Source: an uncultured Clostridium sp. (GTDB taxonomy: Bacteria > Bacillota > Clostridia > TANB77 > CAG-508). From it: a stretch of DNA of 47,868 nucleotides. Positions 25,932 to 33,979 of the stretch are shown here, one piece after another. The position numbers and the translations under genes are program-made. The notes beneath the pieces were generated by a model. That model ran no database searches and had not been told where the DNA came from. It worked only from the letters and a program-made list of their open reading frames with translations. The first letter of the stretch is position 1; the number at the start of each line of letters is the position of its first letter. The stretch spans positions 1-47,868 of the forward strand of contig CAOJKP010000011.1 in the NCBI GenBank assembly GCA_948438085.1, read 5' to 3'.

Positions 25932-25988
25932 AAATCCCCTCCTTTATAATTTGTTGCTTTTTTACATAATATGTTTACACTCATAAAT

Positions 25989-26017
25989 ATAATAGCATAT
26001 TTTTCCAAATTGTGCAA
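25989..26017 (-). promoter_or_regulatory. promoter of the cohesin-like gene
   Basis: TTGCAC (26012-26017), 17-bp spacer, TATTAT (25989-25994) on the minus strand. Confidence 0.65.
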
Positions 26018-26068
26018 TAGTTATGTAAACTTTTTGTAATAAAAATGTAAAAATTGAAATTCCATATA

Positions 26069-26137
26069 ATAAAATTCTAAGTAGAATTTTTTAATCTAAT
26101 AAGAAATTCGGTATGAATTTCCTATTAGATTAAAAAA
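26069..26137 (-). repeat. structured repeat, family 2, partial copy T
   Basis: ATAAAATTCTAAGTAGAATT plus a stem-loop whose arms are 26087-26109 and 26115-26137, matching the 3' part of copies R and S. Its minus-strand end overlaps the T-tract of the next gene's terminator. Confidence 0.6.
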
Positions 26138-26169
26138 CTGGTGGGAAGATTTCTCTTCCCACCAGTTTT
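26134..26169 (-). terminator. terminator of the small orphan gene
   Basis: A 16-bp perfect stem containing ACTGGTGGGAAGA and TCTTCCCACCAGT with a GAAA-type tetraloop, followed on the minus strand by T residues. It is the most GC-rich terminator in the window. Confidence 0.9.
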
Positions 26170-26188
26170 CGCTTTTGCTTTTGTTGGA

Positions 26189-26488
26189 TTAATCCTGATT
26201 TTTAACAAGAATGATTGCATTAGGAAAAATGACTCTGAAGATGTTATAATCCTCCTTTAACCATTCTTGTACTGAATAGAAATTAGCCTTTTCATTATCC
26301 AGCTTAATCCCCCTTAAATCACTCACTTTGTTTCCTAATGAAGTTCTTTTAAATCGCTGGTCGTATTCGACAAGCGACTTTTCGATGTAAATCCAAGACC
26401 ATTTCAAGATACTCTTTTCTACCTTCTCCTGAATGTACTCGAATACATCCCGTCCTGTTGGCACAAATAATTCCACTGCTTTTAACAT
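26189..26488 (-). CDS. unknown 99-residue protein (orphan, probably acquired)
   Basis: Not recognised. The protein begins MLKAVELFVPTGRDVFEYIQ from the ATG preceded by AAAGGATGG; an upstream ATG would add six residues but lacks a site. No Cys, no signal peptide or membrane helix; a helix followed by mixed segments such as NKVSDLRGIKL and FRVIFPNAIILVK. Base composition is less AT-rich than its neighbours, and codon 13 is CGG (26450-26452), read as Arg in TGRD. It is a complete unit with its own promoter (26539-26567) and a GC-rich terminator, placed between core genes, which suggests acquisition. Confidence 0.75.
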   Translation of the reverse strand: MLKAVELFVPTGRDVFEYIQEKVEKSILKWSWIYIEKSLVEYDQRFKRTSLGNKVSDLRGIKLDNEKANFYSVQEWLKEDYNIFRVIFPNAIILVKNQD

Positions 26489-26538
26489 AATTGTCCATCC
26501 TTTCATTCATACCTAGTACCTATTTTTACAACATATTA

Positions 26539-26567
26539 ATTATAATACTATTTACATAATTTTGCAA
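26539..26567 (-). promoter_or_regulatory. promoter of the small orphan gene
   Basis: TTGCAA (26562-26567), 17-bp spacer, TATAAT (26539-26544) on the minus strand, directly after the nrdG stop codon. Confidence 0.75.
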
Positions 26568-26572
26568 GTTTT

Positions 26573-27097
26573 TTAACTTACGTTTGCCCATATTATTTTG
26601 TTTTCTTGCCTACTCTTTCTTACATCTATTAATCTTTGATTACTTGAGCCTCTAAACTGTAATGATGGATTTTTATTTTCCATTTCAAATTTTCCATCAA
26701 CTATTACATCTATGTTGTCTATTAATTGTTTTGTTTCTTCCCAATTATTATACATTTTTCCCATTACGTCTTTTTCAAAATCGAATCCTGTATAACACCA
26801 TATAGTTTTATTAGGAAATCTTTCTTTTACTTGTTTTACTAGCTCTACTAATCCTTTTTGATTTGCATGTTCTAGTGGTTCTCCGCCTAATAACGATAAC
26901 CCTTCTATGTAATCTTTATCTAAATCCTCTAATATTGAATCTATTGTTTTTTGGTTAAATTCATTTCCATATTCAAAGTTCCATGCTATTTCATTAAAAC
27001 ATCCTTTACAGTGATGATTACATCCACTAACAAATAGTGATACCCTTATTCCTGGTCCATTTGCTACATCACATGGTTTTATTGTTGCATAATGCAT
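26573..27097 (-). CDS. nrdG: anaerobic ribonucleotide reductase activating protein (radical SAM)
   Basis: 174 residues. The radical-SAM cysteine motif CNHHCKGC lies near residues 30-37, binding the 4Fe-4S cluster that cleaves S-adenosylmethionine to make the glycyl radical on NrdD. LSLLGGEPLEH is the GGE motif. AAGGAGGAAATT precedes the ATG. It follows nrdD by 59 bp. A 7-bp hairpin in the gap (27118-27124 with 27142-27148) could tune the ratio of activase to reductase. Confidence 0.95.
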   Translation of the reverse strand: MHYATIKPCDVANGPGIRVSLFVSGCNHHCKGCFNEIAWNFEYGNEFNQKTIDSILEDLDKDYIEGLSLLGGEPLEHANQKGLVELVKQVKERFPNKTIWCYTGFDFEKDVMGKMYNNWEETKQLIDNIDVIVDGKFEMENKNPSLQFRGSSNQRLIDVRKSRQENKIIWANVS

Positions 27098-27156
27098 AAT
27101 TTCCTCCTTATGTTCTTGAATAGGAAAAACATAAGATTTTACCTATTCCTTATTTT

Positions 27157-29283
27157 TTATAAGTGTAGTACTCTTGATTTTATTTCTTTTGTTTTTCCTT
27201 CATTCCAGAAATTTTCTCCTAAATATCCACATGTTCTACGTGTTACATTCATTTTATTATGGTCTTTATTGCCACATTGTGGACATTCCCATTCATTATT
27301 TTCATTTATTGTTATTTCTCCATCAAACCCACATACATGACAATAATCTGATTTTGTATTAAATTCTGCATATTGTATATTATCATATATGAATTTAACT
27401 ACTTCTTCTAATGCTTTTAAATTGTTTCTCATATTTGGTATTTCTATATATGATATTGCTCCTCCTGAAGATATAGGTTGGAATTGGCTTTCAAACTTTA
27501 ATTTTTCAAATGCATCTATTTTTTCTCTTACATCTACGTGATATGAGTTTGTGTAATATCCTTTATCTGTTATATCTGGTATACTTCCAAATTTTTCTTT
27601 ATCTATTCTTGCAAATCTATAACATAGTGATTCTGCTGGTGTTCCATATAATGCAAAACCTATATTTGTTTCTTCTTTCCATCTATTAGTTGTTTGCCTT
27701 AAGTAATTCATTAATTTTAAAGCAAATTCTTCTCCTTCTTTCGTTGTATGACTTACACCCTTCATTAATTTTGTTACTTCGTATAAGCCTATATATCCTA
27801 GTGAAATTGTAGAATATCCTCCAGTTAAAAATTTATCTATTGTTTCTCCTTGATTAAGTCTTGCAATTGCACCATATCTCCAGTGTATTGGACTTGTATC
27901 TGAACGTGTACCTTTAAGTGCATAATGTCTACACATAAGTGCTTCGAAACATAATTCTAGTCTTTCATCTAATAGTTTCCAGAATTCTTCTTCATTTCCT
28001 TTTGCTATTATTCCTATTTGTGGTAAGTTGATGCTTACTACACCTTGATTGAATCTACCTTCGAATTTATATTCTCCATTTTCATCTTGCCATGGTGATA
28101 AAAAGCTTCTACATCCCATTGGTGAAAATACATTTCCTTGATAATTTTCACGCATTTTCTTTGCTGATATGTAATCTGGATATAAACGTTTTGATGAACA
28201 TTTTACTGCAAGTTTTGTTAGGTAATCGTATTTTCCACCTGTTAGGTTGTTATGTTCATATAATACATATATTAATTTTGGAAATGCTGGTGTTACATAT
28301 ACTCCTTTTTCGTTTTTTATTCCTTGATATCTTTGTTTTAGAATCTCTTCTATTATCATTGCATTTTCTTCTATATATTCATCATTTTCATCTAGATTTA
28401 AGAATAATGTTACAAATGGAGATTGTCCGTTTGTGGTCATTAATGTATTTATTTGATATTGTATTGTTTGTACACCTGCTGAAAGTTCTGTTCTAAGTCT
28501 TCCATCTACTATTTGTTCTAATACATCATTTGGTACTTTATCTCCACATGTTTCTTTTAGTTCCTTTGTAAACTTCTCTTTACTTTTTCTTAAATATTTT
28601 CCTAAATGTTTTAAATCTACAGATTGTCCTCCATATTGATTACTTGCAACCGCTGCTATTATTTGTGTTGTTACAGTACAAGCAACTTGGAAACTTTTTG
28701 GACTTTCTATTAATTTTCCATTCATTACTGTTCCATTTTCTAACATATCTTTTATGTTTATTAAACAGCAGTTAAATATTGGTTGTAAAAAGTAATCTGC
28801 ATCATGGAAATGTAATATTCCTTCTTCATGTGCTTTTGATATTTTTTCTGGAAGTAGCATTCTTTTTGTTAAATCTTTTGATACTTCTCCTGCTATATAA
28901 TCTCTTTGTGTTGATGCTAAAATTGCATTTTTATTTGAGTTTTCTTCTAATAATTCTTTATTCTGATTTTTTATTAGTCCTAATATTGATTCATCTGTTG
29001 TGTTTTGTTTTCTAACTAGGGCTCTTGTATATCTATATACTATATATTTTTTTGCAAGTTCATATTTTTCAAGTTCCATTAATTTTTGTTCTATTATATC
29101 TTGAATGTCTTCTACTAACATTCTTTTTTTATCTAATTCTTCTATGTATGTAACAATTTGTGCTATTTCTTCTTTTGTAGCTTTTTCTTTATGTCTTACT
29201 TCTTTATTAGCTTTTTCAATTGCTATTACTATTTTTTGACTATCGTAATCCACAGCTCTTCCGTCTCTTTTTATAACTTTCAT
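27157..29283 (-). CDS. nrdD: anaerobic ribonucleoside-triphosphate reductase (class III)
   Basis: 708 residues, normal for NrdD. It reduces ribonucleoside triphosphates to dNTPs in the absence of oxygen. An N-terminal ATP-cone (VIKRDGRAVDYDSQKIVIAI) provides allosteric control. The Zn site is CHVCGF with CPQCGN near the C-terminus, and the glycyl radical Gly is at about 686 in RRTCGYLG. GGGGAGGAAAAGTAGG precedes the ATG. The promoter has a perfect palindromic operator near -40 that matches the one before the divergent Crp/Fnr gene, which suggests control by that regulator. Confidence 0.97.
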   Translation of the reverse strand: MKVIKRDGRAVDYDSQKIVIAIEKANKEVRHKEKATKEEIAQIVTYIEELDKKRMLVEDIQDIIEQKLMELEKYELAKKYIVYRYTRALVRKQNTTDESILGLIKNQNKELLEENSNKNAILASTQRDYIAGEVSKDLTKRMLLPEKISKAHEEGILHFHDADYFLQPIFNCCLINIKDMLENGTVMNGKLIESPKSFQVACTVTTQIIAAVASNQYGGQSVDLKHLGKYLRKSKEKFTKELKETCGDKVPNDVLEQIVDGRLRTELSAGVQTIQYQINTLMTTNGQSPFVTLFLNLDENDEYIEENAMIIEEILKQRYQGIKNEKGVYVTPAFPKLIYVLYEHNNLTGGKYDYLTKLAVKCSSKRLYPDYISAKKMRENYQGNVFSPMGCRSFLSPWQDENGEYKFEGRFNQGVVSINLPQIGIIAKGNEEEFWKLLDERLELCFEALMCRHYALKGTRSDTSPIHWRYGAIARLNQGETIDKFLTGGYSTISLGYIGLYEVTKLMKGVSHTTKEGEEFALKLMNYLRQTTNRWKEETNIGFALYGTPAESLCYRFARIDKEKFGSIPDITDKGYYTNSYHVDVREKIDAFEKLKFESQFQPISSGGAISYIEIPNMRNNLKALEEVVKFIYDNIQYAEFNTKSDYCHVCGFDGEITINENNEWECPQCGNKDHNKMNVTRRTCGYLGENFWNEGKTKEIKSRVLHL

Positions 29284-29319
29284 CCTACTTTTCCTCCCCT
29301 TCAGATTTTGTATATACCT

Positions 29320-29368
29320 ATTATATATTATTTAATTTAATAATCTGTTGCAATTGCAACAGATTATT
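29320..29368 (-). promoter_or_regulatory. nrdD promoter with Crp/Fnr-type operator
   Basis: A 30-bp perfect palindrome (29339-29368) has the core CTGTTGCAATTGCAACAG. The minus-strand -10 TATAAT is at 29320-29325, putting the operator centre (29353.5) about 40 bp upstream of the expected start site. That is the position of class II Crp/Fnr activation, and the -35 box is poor. The operator was matched to the regulator gene by motif recurrence, not by binding data. Confidence 0.7.
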
Positions 29369-29557
29369 TTTAACCAGTTTTATTTGCTCTGAAAGCTTGA
29401 TATTAACAGTATTTTTTGCAACATTACATTTATATTACAAGTTTATTACAGCGTTTTTCGCCCTATTTATCCATTTTTTGCAGTATATTACTTATTTTTA
29501 GTATTATGTTACTTAATTGTAGTTTTTTGCTATATAATTTATCTTATAAGTCATATA

Positions 29558-29702
29558 ACCAAAGTAGTAGTATAATATATTTTTTATCTGAAGTGCGACC
29601 CTTTGTGGGGACCGATGAGGGCTGTTAAGGTTTACCTGTTACAGCCCCATTGGGGAAGGTTTGGAGCACGAAATAAAAAATATATTATACTACTACTTTG
29701 GT
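29558..29702. repeat. palindromic element, family 3, copy P
   Basis: 30-bp perfect inverted ends (29558-29587 with 29673-29702) enclose a core with GTGCGACCCTTTGTGGGG, an inner hairpin GGGCTGT/ACAGCCC with AGG/CCT inside (29619-29647), and GGTTTGGAGCACG. A second copy without the inner hairpin is at 33860-33960 in opposite orientation. It lies between the nrdD and crp promoters. No transposase or clear target duplication is seen. It could be a miniature mobile element or a structured RNA. Confidence 0.75.
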
Positions 29703-29757
29703 AGTTTCTACATAAGAATTAGCTCTGAATAATCTTCTACTCTAAGTCTGCATATTT

Positions 29758-29789
29758 TTGTTGTAATTGCAACAATTTTAATATATAAT
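29758..29789 (+). promoter_or_regulatory. promoter and operator of the Crp/Fnr gene
   Basis: TTGTTGTAATTGCAACAA (29758-29775, one mismatch from a perfect palindrome) shares the TTG-AATTGCAACA core of the nrdD operator. TATAAT follows at 29784-29789. The palindrome covers the -35 position, which suggests that the regulator represses its own gene (inference). Confidence 0.68.
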
Positions 29790-29808
29790 ATAGAAAATGG
29801 AGGCTTTT

Positions 29809-30445
29809 ATGGACTTTGATTTTGATGTATCTCGGCTTTATTGCAAATTTATTGAAAAATTGCTCTAAGGTTCAAAAAAGGACATTCTCTAAAGGAGATC
29901 TTATAACCACATATATTGAAAAAAGGAATCAACTTTGTATTTTAGAAAGTGGTAGTGCAGAATTAATTAGATATGACTTAAATGGTAATAAAATAATAAT
30001 AGAACATTATAATTCTAATGATATTTTTGGAGAAATTTTTTATAGAATTTCTACAAATAATGAACTTTTTGTTGAAGCAAAAACAAATTGTAGTGTTTTA
30101 TTTTTGATTTTTGATAACTTTGATGGTAATTGTAATTCTATTTGTGATTTTCACAATACTTTTATAAAAACATTTCCATCTTTATTTTTAAAGAAGATTA
30201 TTGAATTAAATACTCGTATTGAATTACTTTCTAAAAGATCTATTAGGGACAAAATATTGTCTTATTTTAACACTATATCTAGCAAGGATAGAAGCATTTC
30301 TATTTCACTTCCTTTTTCTTTAACAGATTTAGCAGATTACTTGGGTGTTGATAGAAGTGCTATGATGAGAGAGTTACGTTCTTTAAAGGAGGAAGGTTTT
30401 ATTGAAAAATCTGGAAATAGAATTACTTTATTGTATAAAAAATAA
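29809..30445 (+). CDS. Crp/Fnr family transcription regulator, +1 frameshift at a CGG codon
   Basis: The body has a cyclic-nucleotide-binding-like beta roll (about 20-120) and a C-terminal winged helix (LTDLADYLGVDRSAMMRELR). The only well-placed start is ATG 29809-29811, five bases after GGAGG. It opens MDFDFDVS and then reaches CGG (29833-29835), after which this frame stops at TAA. Skipping C29833 gives TCT-C-GGC and joins the long frame, making 211 residues, a normal size. Other starts in the long frame (TTG 29816, ATG 29825) lack a ribosome site at proper spacing. Placed divergently from nrdD with shared operators, it probably senses redox, oxygen or nitric oxide; no N-terminal cysteine cluster like that of Fnr is visible. 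Confidence 0.82.
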
Positions 30446-30462
30446 AAATTTAATGACCTTTT

Positions 30463-30722
30463 AGCGTGAAGGAAGAAATATATAAAAATATTGTAGAACG
30501 ATGAGGAGCCATGCGTGGGGGACCAATAGAAATTGTAAAAAATACATTAGTATTTTTTACAATTTCATTGGGGAATGGCGACTGTTCATAATATTTTTAT
30601 ATATTTGCTTCCTGGGAGCGGACTTTGGTGCAATCTTCCGATTGCAATGAATATTGAATAATTGTATTGCTTGGGTATTCCTTTATAGGGCGGACTGCCT
30701 TAGGCAACCCATACATGTGTTA
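30463..30722 (+). repeat. structured intergenic repeat, family 1, full copy B (possible ncRNA)
   Basis: The 5' module (30463-30621) matches copy A at 175-343. GGAAG pairs with CTTCC, and a 17-bp stem pairs 30476-30492 with 30590-30606. CCAAT pairs with ATTGG, and an inner A/T hairpin is kept. Stem bases differ from copy A on both sides. The 3' module (30612-30722) matches copy C at 19711-19830. It lies between the convergent crp and ftsH genes. It is probably one long structured element, in plus orientation relative to the other copies. No other gene is supported in 30446-30829. Confidence 0.72.
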
Positions 30723-30796
30723 ATTTGATTTTTATAATGTTTTTCGATTTTTCTTTATAAAGCGATTCACCTATATCTATATAATGAATTAGCGCA

Positions 30797-30847
30797 AATG
30801 AAAATAAAAAATAGAAGTGGAACCCACTTCTATTCTTTATTTTCATT
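30797..30847 (-). terminator. long terminator overlapping the end of ftsH
   Basis: A 24-bp stem with one mismatch (30797-30820 with 30824-30847) and a 3-nt loop contains GAAGTGG/CCACTTC. The ftsH stop codon and last codons lie in one arm. Confidence 0.8.
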
Positions 30848-32674
30848 ATTACTTTCTGTATCTTTTTCATTATTTTGTTCATTAAATATTTCAGCAAATT
30901 CTTCTCCATCTATTTTTTCTTTTTCTAATAATATTTTAGCTACAACATGAAGTTTATCAATATTAGTTTTTAATATTTCTTGTGCTCTTTTATATGCTAT
31001 ATCTATTATTTGTTTTGTTTCTTCATCTATTAGTGCTGATGTTTGTTCTGAGTATTCTTTTCCTTGTGCAAAATCTCTTCCTAGGAATACTTCTTCTTGG
31101 TTTGAACCTAACATTATTGCTCCAATTTTATCACTCATTCCATATTTTGTTACCATACTTCTTGCAATTTTTGTTGCTCTTTCTATATCATTACTTGCTC
31201 CTGTAGATATATCGTTTAGTATTAATTGTTCTGCAACTCTTCCTCCTAGTAATGATATTATATTTTCTTCCATTTCCGTTTTTGACATAAATGACTTATC
31301 TTCTGTAGGTTTATACATTGTATATCCTCCAGCCATTCCACGTGGTACAATTGATATCTGATGTACTATATCTTGTGTTGGTAAAAATCTACTTACTACT
31401 GCGTGACCAGCTTCATGATATGCTACTAATTTATTTTCTTTTTCACTTCTTACTCTTGTTTTCTTTTCAGGTCCCATTGTTACTTTAACCATAGCATCTT
31501 CTATTTCTTTCATTCCTATTTCTTTTAGGTCTCTTCTTGCTGCAAGTAATGCTGATTCATTTAATACATTTTCTAAATCTGCTCCTGAGAATCCTGATGT
31601 GTTCTTTGCTATTGTTTTTAAGTCTACATCTTCTGCTAGTTTCTTCTTTTTTGCATGTACTTCTAATATTTGTTCTCTTGCTTTTACATCTGGTGCAGAT
31701 ACTACTATTTGTCTATCGAATCTTCCTGGTCTTAATAATGCTTTATCTAATACATCTGGTCTGTTTGTAGCAGCAAGTACTATTACTCCTTCATTTGTTC
31801 CAAATCCATCCATTTCAACTAATAATTGATTTAATGTTTGTTCTCTTTCATCATGTCCTCCACCTAAACCTGCTCCTCTTTGACGTCCTACTGCGTCTAT
31901 TTCATCTATAAATATAATACATGGTGCCTTTTTCTTTGCTTCTTCAAATAAATCTCTTACTCTTGATGCACCAACTCCGACAAACATTTCAACAAAGTCT
32001 GATCCACTTATTATAAAAAATGGTACTCCCGCTTCTCCTGCAACTGCTTTTGCTAGTAAAGTTTTTCCTGTTCCTGGTTGCCCTACAAGTAATACTCCTT
32101 TTGGTATTCTTGCACCCATATCTGTAAATTTTCTTGGGTTTTTTAAAAATTCTACTATTTCTTCTAATTCTTCTTTTTCTTCATCAACACCTGCCACATC
32201 TTCAAAAGTAACTCTATTTTTATCTGCTGTTCCCATTAACCTTGCTTTACTTTTTCCAAATGATACAGTTTTATTTCCACCTTGTTGTGCTCCTCCTACT
32301 GTTAAAAACCAGAATATTAAGAATATAATTAATAATCCAAATGGTGTTAATAATGATAATAATGTTATAATTATTGATTGATTTTTTTCACTTAGGTTAA
32401 TGGTTCCTGCTTTTAGAGCATCTTGTGAATAATTCATAAAACTATATAAATTTGGAATATTAACAACTTTTTTTGAATTGTCTTTTAATGTAACATATGC
32501 TTTATTTCCATCATATGATATTTCTATTTCTTTAACATCAGACTGTTCCATTTTTGTTATTAATTCTGAATAAGTCATTTTTGTATTTGAACCATCTATT
32601 ATTGTAACTAAAAGTACTACAAATATAACTCCAAGAATTAACCACATTCCCAATGTTTTTAAACCACTTTTCAA
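30830..32674 (-). CDS. ftsH: ATP-dependent zinc metalloprotease FtsH
   Basis: Membrane AAA+ protease that degrades misassembled membrane proteins and regulators. 614 residues: two N-terminal membrane helices (about 8-26 and 100-126), Walker A GQPGTGKT (198-205), Walker B FIDEID (255-260), the second region of homology ([19 protein letters not shown]) and the zinc site HEAGH (420-424). The tail is acidic and Asn-rich. The start is TTG, preceded by AAGGAGGAAACAAAA. It has its own promoter (32750-32778). The hpt gene often found between tilS and ftsH is absent. Confidence 0.98.
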   Translation of the reverse strand: MKSGLKTLGMWLILGVIFVVLLVTIIDGSNTKMTYSELITKMEQSDVKEIEISYDGNKAYVTLKDNSKKVVNIPNLYSFMNYSQDALKAGTINLSEKNQSIIITLLSLLTPFGLLIIFLIFWFLTVGGAQQGGNKTVSFGKSKARLMGTADKNRVTFEDVAGVDEEKEELEEIVEFLKNPRKFTDMGARIPKGVLLVGQPGTGKTLLAKAVAGEAGVPFFIISGSDFVEMFVGVGASRVRDLFEEAKKKAPCIIFIDEIDAVGRQRGAGLGGGHDEREQTLNQLLVEMDGFGTNEGVIVLAATNRPDVLDKALLRPGRFDRQIVVSAPDVKAREQILEVHAKKKKLAEDVDLKTIAKNTSGFSGADLENVLNESALLAARRDLKEIGMKEIEDAMVKVTMGPEKKTRVRSEKENKLVAYHEAGHAVVSRFLPTQDIVHQISIVPRGMAGGYTMYKPTEDKSFMSKTEMEENIISLLGGRVAEQLILNDISTGASNDIERATKIARSMVTKYGMSDKIGAIMLGSNQEEVFLGRDFAQGKEYSEQTSALIDEETKQIIDIAYKRAQEILKTNIDKLHVVAKILLEKEKIDGEEFAEIFNEQNNEKDTESNNENKE

Positions 32675-32749
32675 TTTTGTTTCCTCCTTATTAAATGTAA
32701 CTGTTTAGTGCTTACTATTTACTATGTATAGTAATTTTATTTGCTTTGG

Positions 32750-32778
32750 AATATAACATATATAAAATACTTTTGCAA
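32750..32778 (-). promoter_or_regulatory. promoter of ftsH
   Basis: TTGCAA (32773-32778), 17-bp spacer, TATATT (32750-32755) on the minus strand. Confidence 0.65.
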
Positions 32779-32829
32779 TAGTTTTTATGTGTCTTTTTTG
32801 TGTCAAAACCGCTTGCTTTAATACTTTAC

Positions 32830-33825
32830 TTACGGAACTTGCATATTGTTTATAATAAAAATTTTCTTATTTTTTACTAAAATTTTTACTTTTTTATTTG
32901 GTATTAAAAATTTATTTCCTATATTATTTGAACATAATTTATTAATATCTTCTAAATGCTTTTTTTCTATTCCAGATGTTACTCCAAATAGCTTATTTAT
33001 AGTATACAACATTATCCTATTTTTTATAACATTTTCTAGTTGATTATATTTTTTTAAATCTAATATTATTTGTTTTTTTTCTTCCTCTATAACAATATTC
33101 TGATATGTTTTTTTTACTTCTTTTTCAAAATATTCGTTTTCACTTTTTGCTATATCTGACATTCTATTTATTGATTCTATTATGTTAGGATTAAATTCCT
33201 TTTCTATGTACGGAATCAATAAATTTCGTACTTTATTTCTATTGTAAACATTTTCAAAGTTTGTTGAATCATATCTTGGTTTTAATTCTTTTTGCATACA
33301 GTATTCTTCTATGTCTACTTTCTTTATATTTATGAGTGGACGAATGAATTTATTATCTCTTATTATTTCAATTCCTTTTAAACCTTTGGTTCCTGTTCCT
33401 CTTATTATATTCATTAATACTGTTTCTGCGTTGTCGTTTGCTGTATGTGCTGTTGCAATTTTAGTTGAGTTAGTTTGTTTTAATACATTTTCAAAAAAAT
33501 TATATCTTATTTCTCTTCCTGCTTCTTCTGTTCCTATTTTTTTACTTTTTGCAAGTTCTTCTACATTTTTTCTTTCTACAAAAAATGGAATATCATTGAT
33601 TTTACAATATTCTTCTACATATTTTTCATCTTCTGTTGCATCAGCTCTTATCATATGATTAATATGTGCTACATTTATATTAAAATTCATTGTAATAGAT
33701 ATTTTTTTTAATATGTCTAATAAAGCAATAGAATCCGGTCCCCCTGATACTCCTACTACTATGCTCTCGTTTGGTTTTATTAAATTATATTTTTTTATAT
33801 TTTCTAAGACTCTTTCTTCTAACAT
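32830..33825 (-). CDS. tilS: tRNA(Ile)-lysidine synthetase
   Basis: 331 residues. It modifies C34 of the CAU-anticodon tRNA-Ile to lysidine so that it reads AUA, a very common codon in this AT-rich genome. The PP-loop is SGGPDS in VVGVSGGPDSIALLD (about 29-34), followed by HINHMIR and ATAHTANDNAETV, all typical of TilS. It is shorter than long TilS forms and lacks much of the extra C-terminal domain. The start is ATG with AGGTGAAAAT. It is followed by ftsH, a frequent arrangement in Firmicutes. Confidence 0.95.
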   Translation of the reverse strand: MLEERVLENIKKYNLIKPNESIVVGVSGGPDSIALLDILKKISITMNFNINVAHINHMIRADATEDEKYVEEYCKINDIPFFVERKNVEELAKSKKIGTEEAGREIRYNFFENVLKQTNSTKIATAHTANDNAETVLMNIIRGTGTKGLKGIEIIRDNKFIRPLINIKKVDIEEYCMQKELKPRYDSTNFENVYNRNKVRNLLIPYIEKEFNPNIIESINRMSDIAKSENEYFEKEVKKTYQNIVIEEEKKQIILDLKKYNQLENVIKNRIMLYTINKLFGVTSGIEKKHLEDINKLCSNNIGNKFLIPNKKVKILVKNKKIFIINNMQVP

Positions 33826-33859
33826 ATTTTCACCTATTAATGTTAATTTTAACTTATAT

Positions 33860-33960
33860 TAGATAGTAGTAATAATATATATTTTTTATTCTACGTGCTC
33901 CAAACCTTCCCCACAAAGGGTCGCACTTTGAAACAAAATATATATTATTACTACTATCTA
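33860..33960. repeat. palindromic element, family 3, copy Q
   Basis: 26-bp perfect inverted ends (33860-33885 with 33935-33960) enclose GTGCTCC, AAACCTTCCCCACAAAGGG and TCGCAC, the reverse complement of the core of copy P. It lacks P's inner GGGCTGT hairpin. Its arms differ from those of P yet are perfectly paired. It fills the gap between dnaB and tilS and may double as a transcription stop. Confidence 0.75.
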
Positions 33961-33979
33961 TCATTCATTTGTATTTTAA

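Noticed and set aside
29339..29368. The palindrome as an intrinsic terminator
   Set aside because: It lies upstream of a promoter with no gene ending nearby and recurs as an imperfect copy at the partner promoter, so an operator explains it better.
30700..30909. Minus-strand open frame overlapping the end of ftsH
   Set aside because: It overlaps the ftsH 3' end and the terminator in another frame, with no family resemblance.
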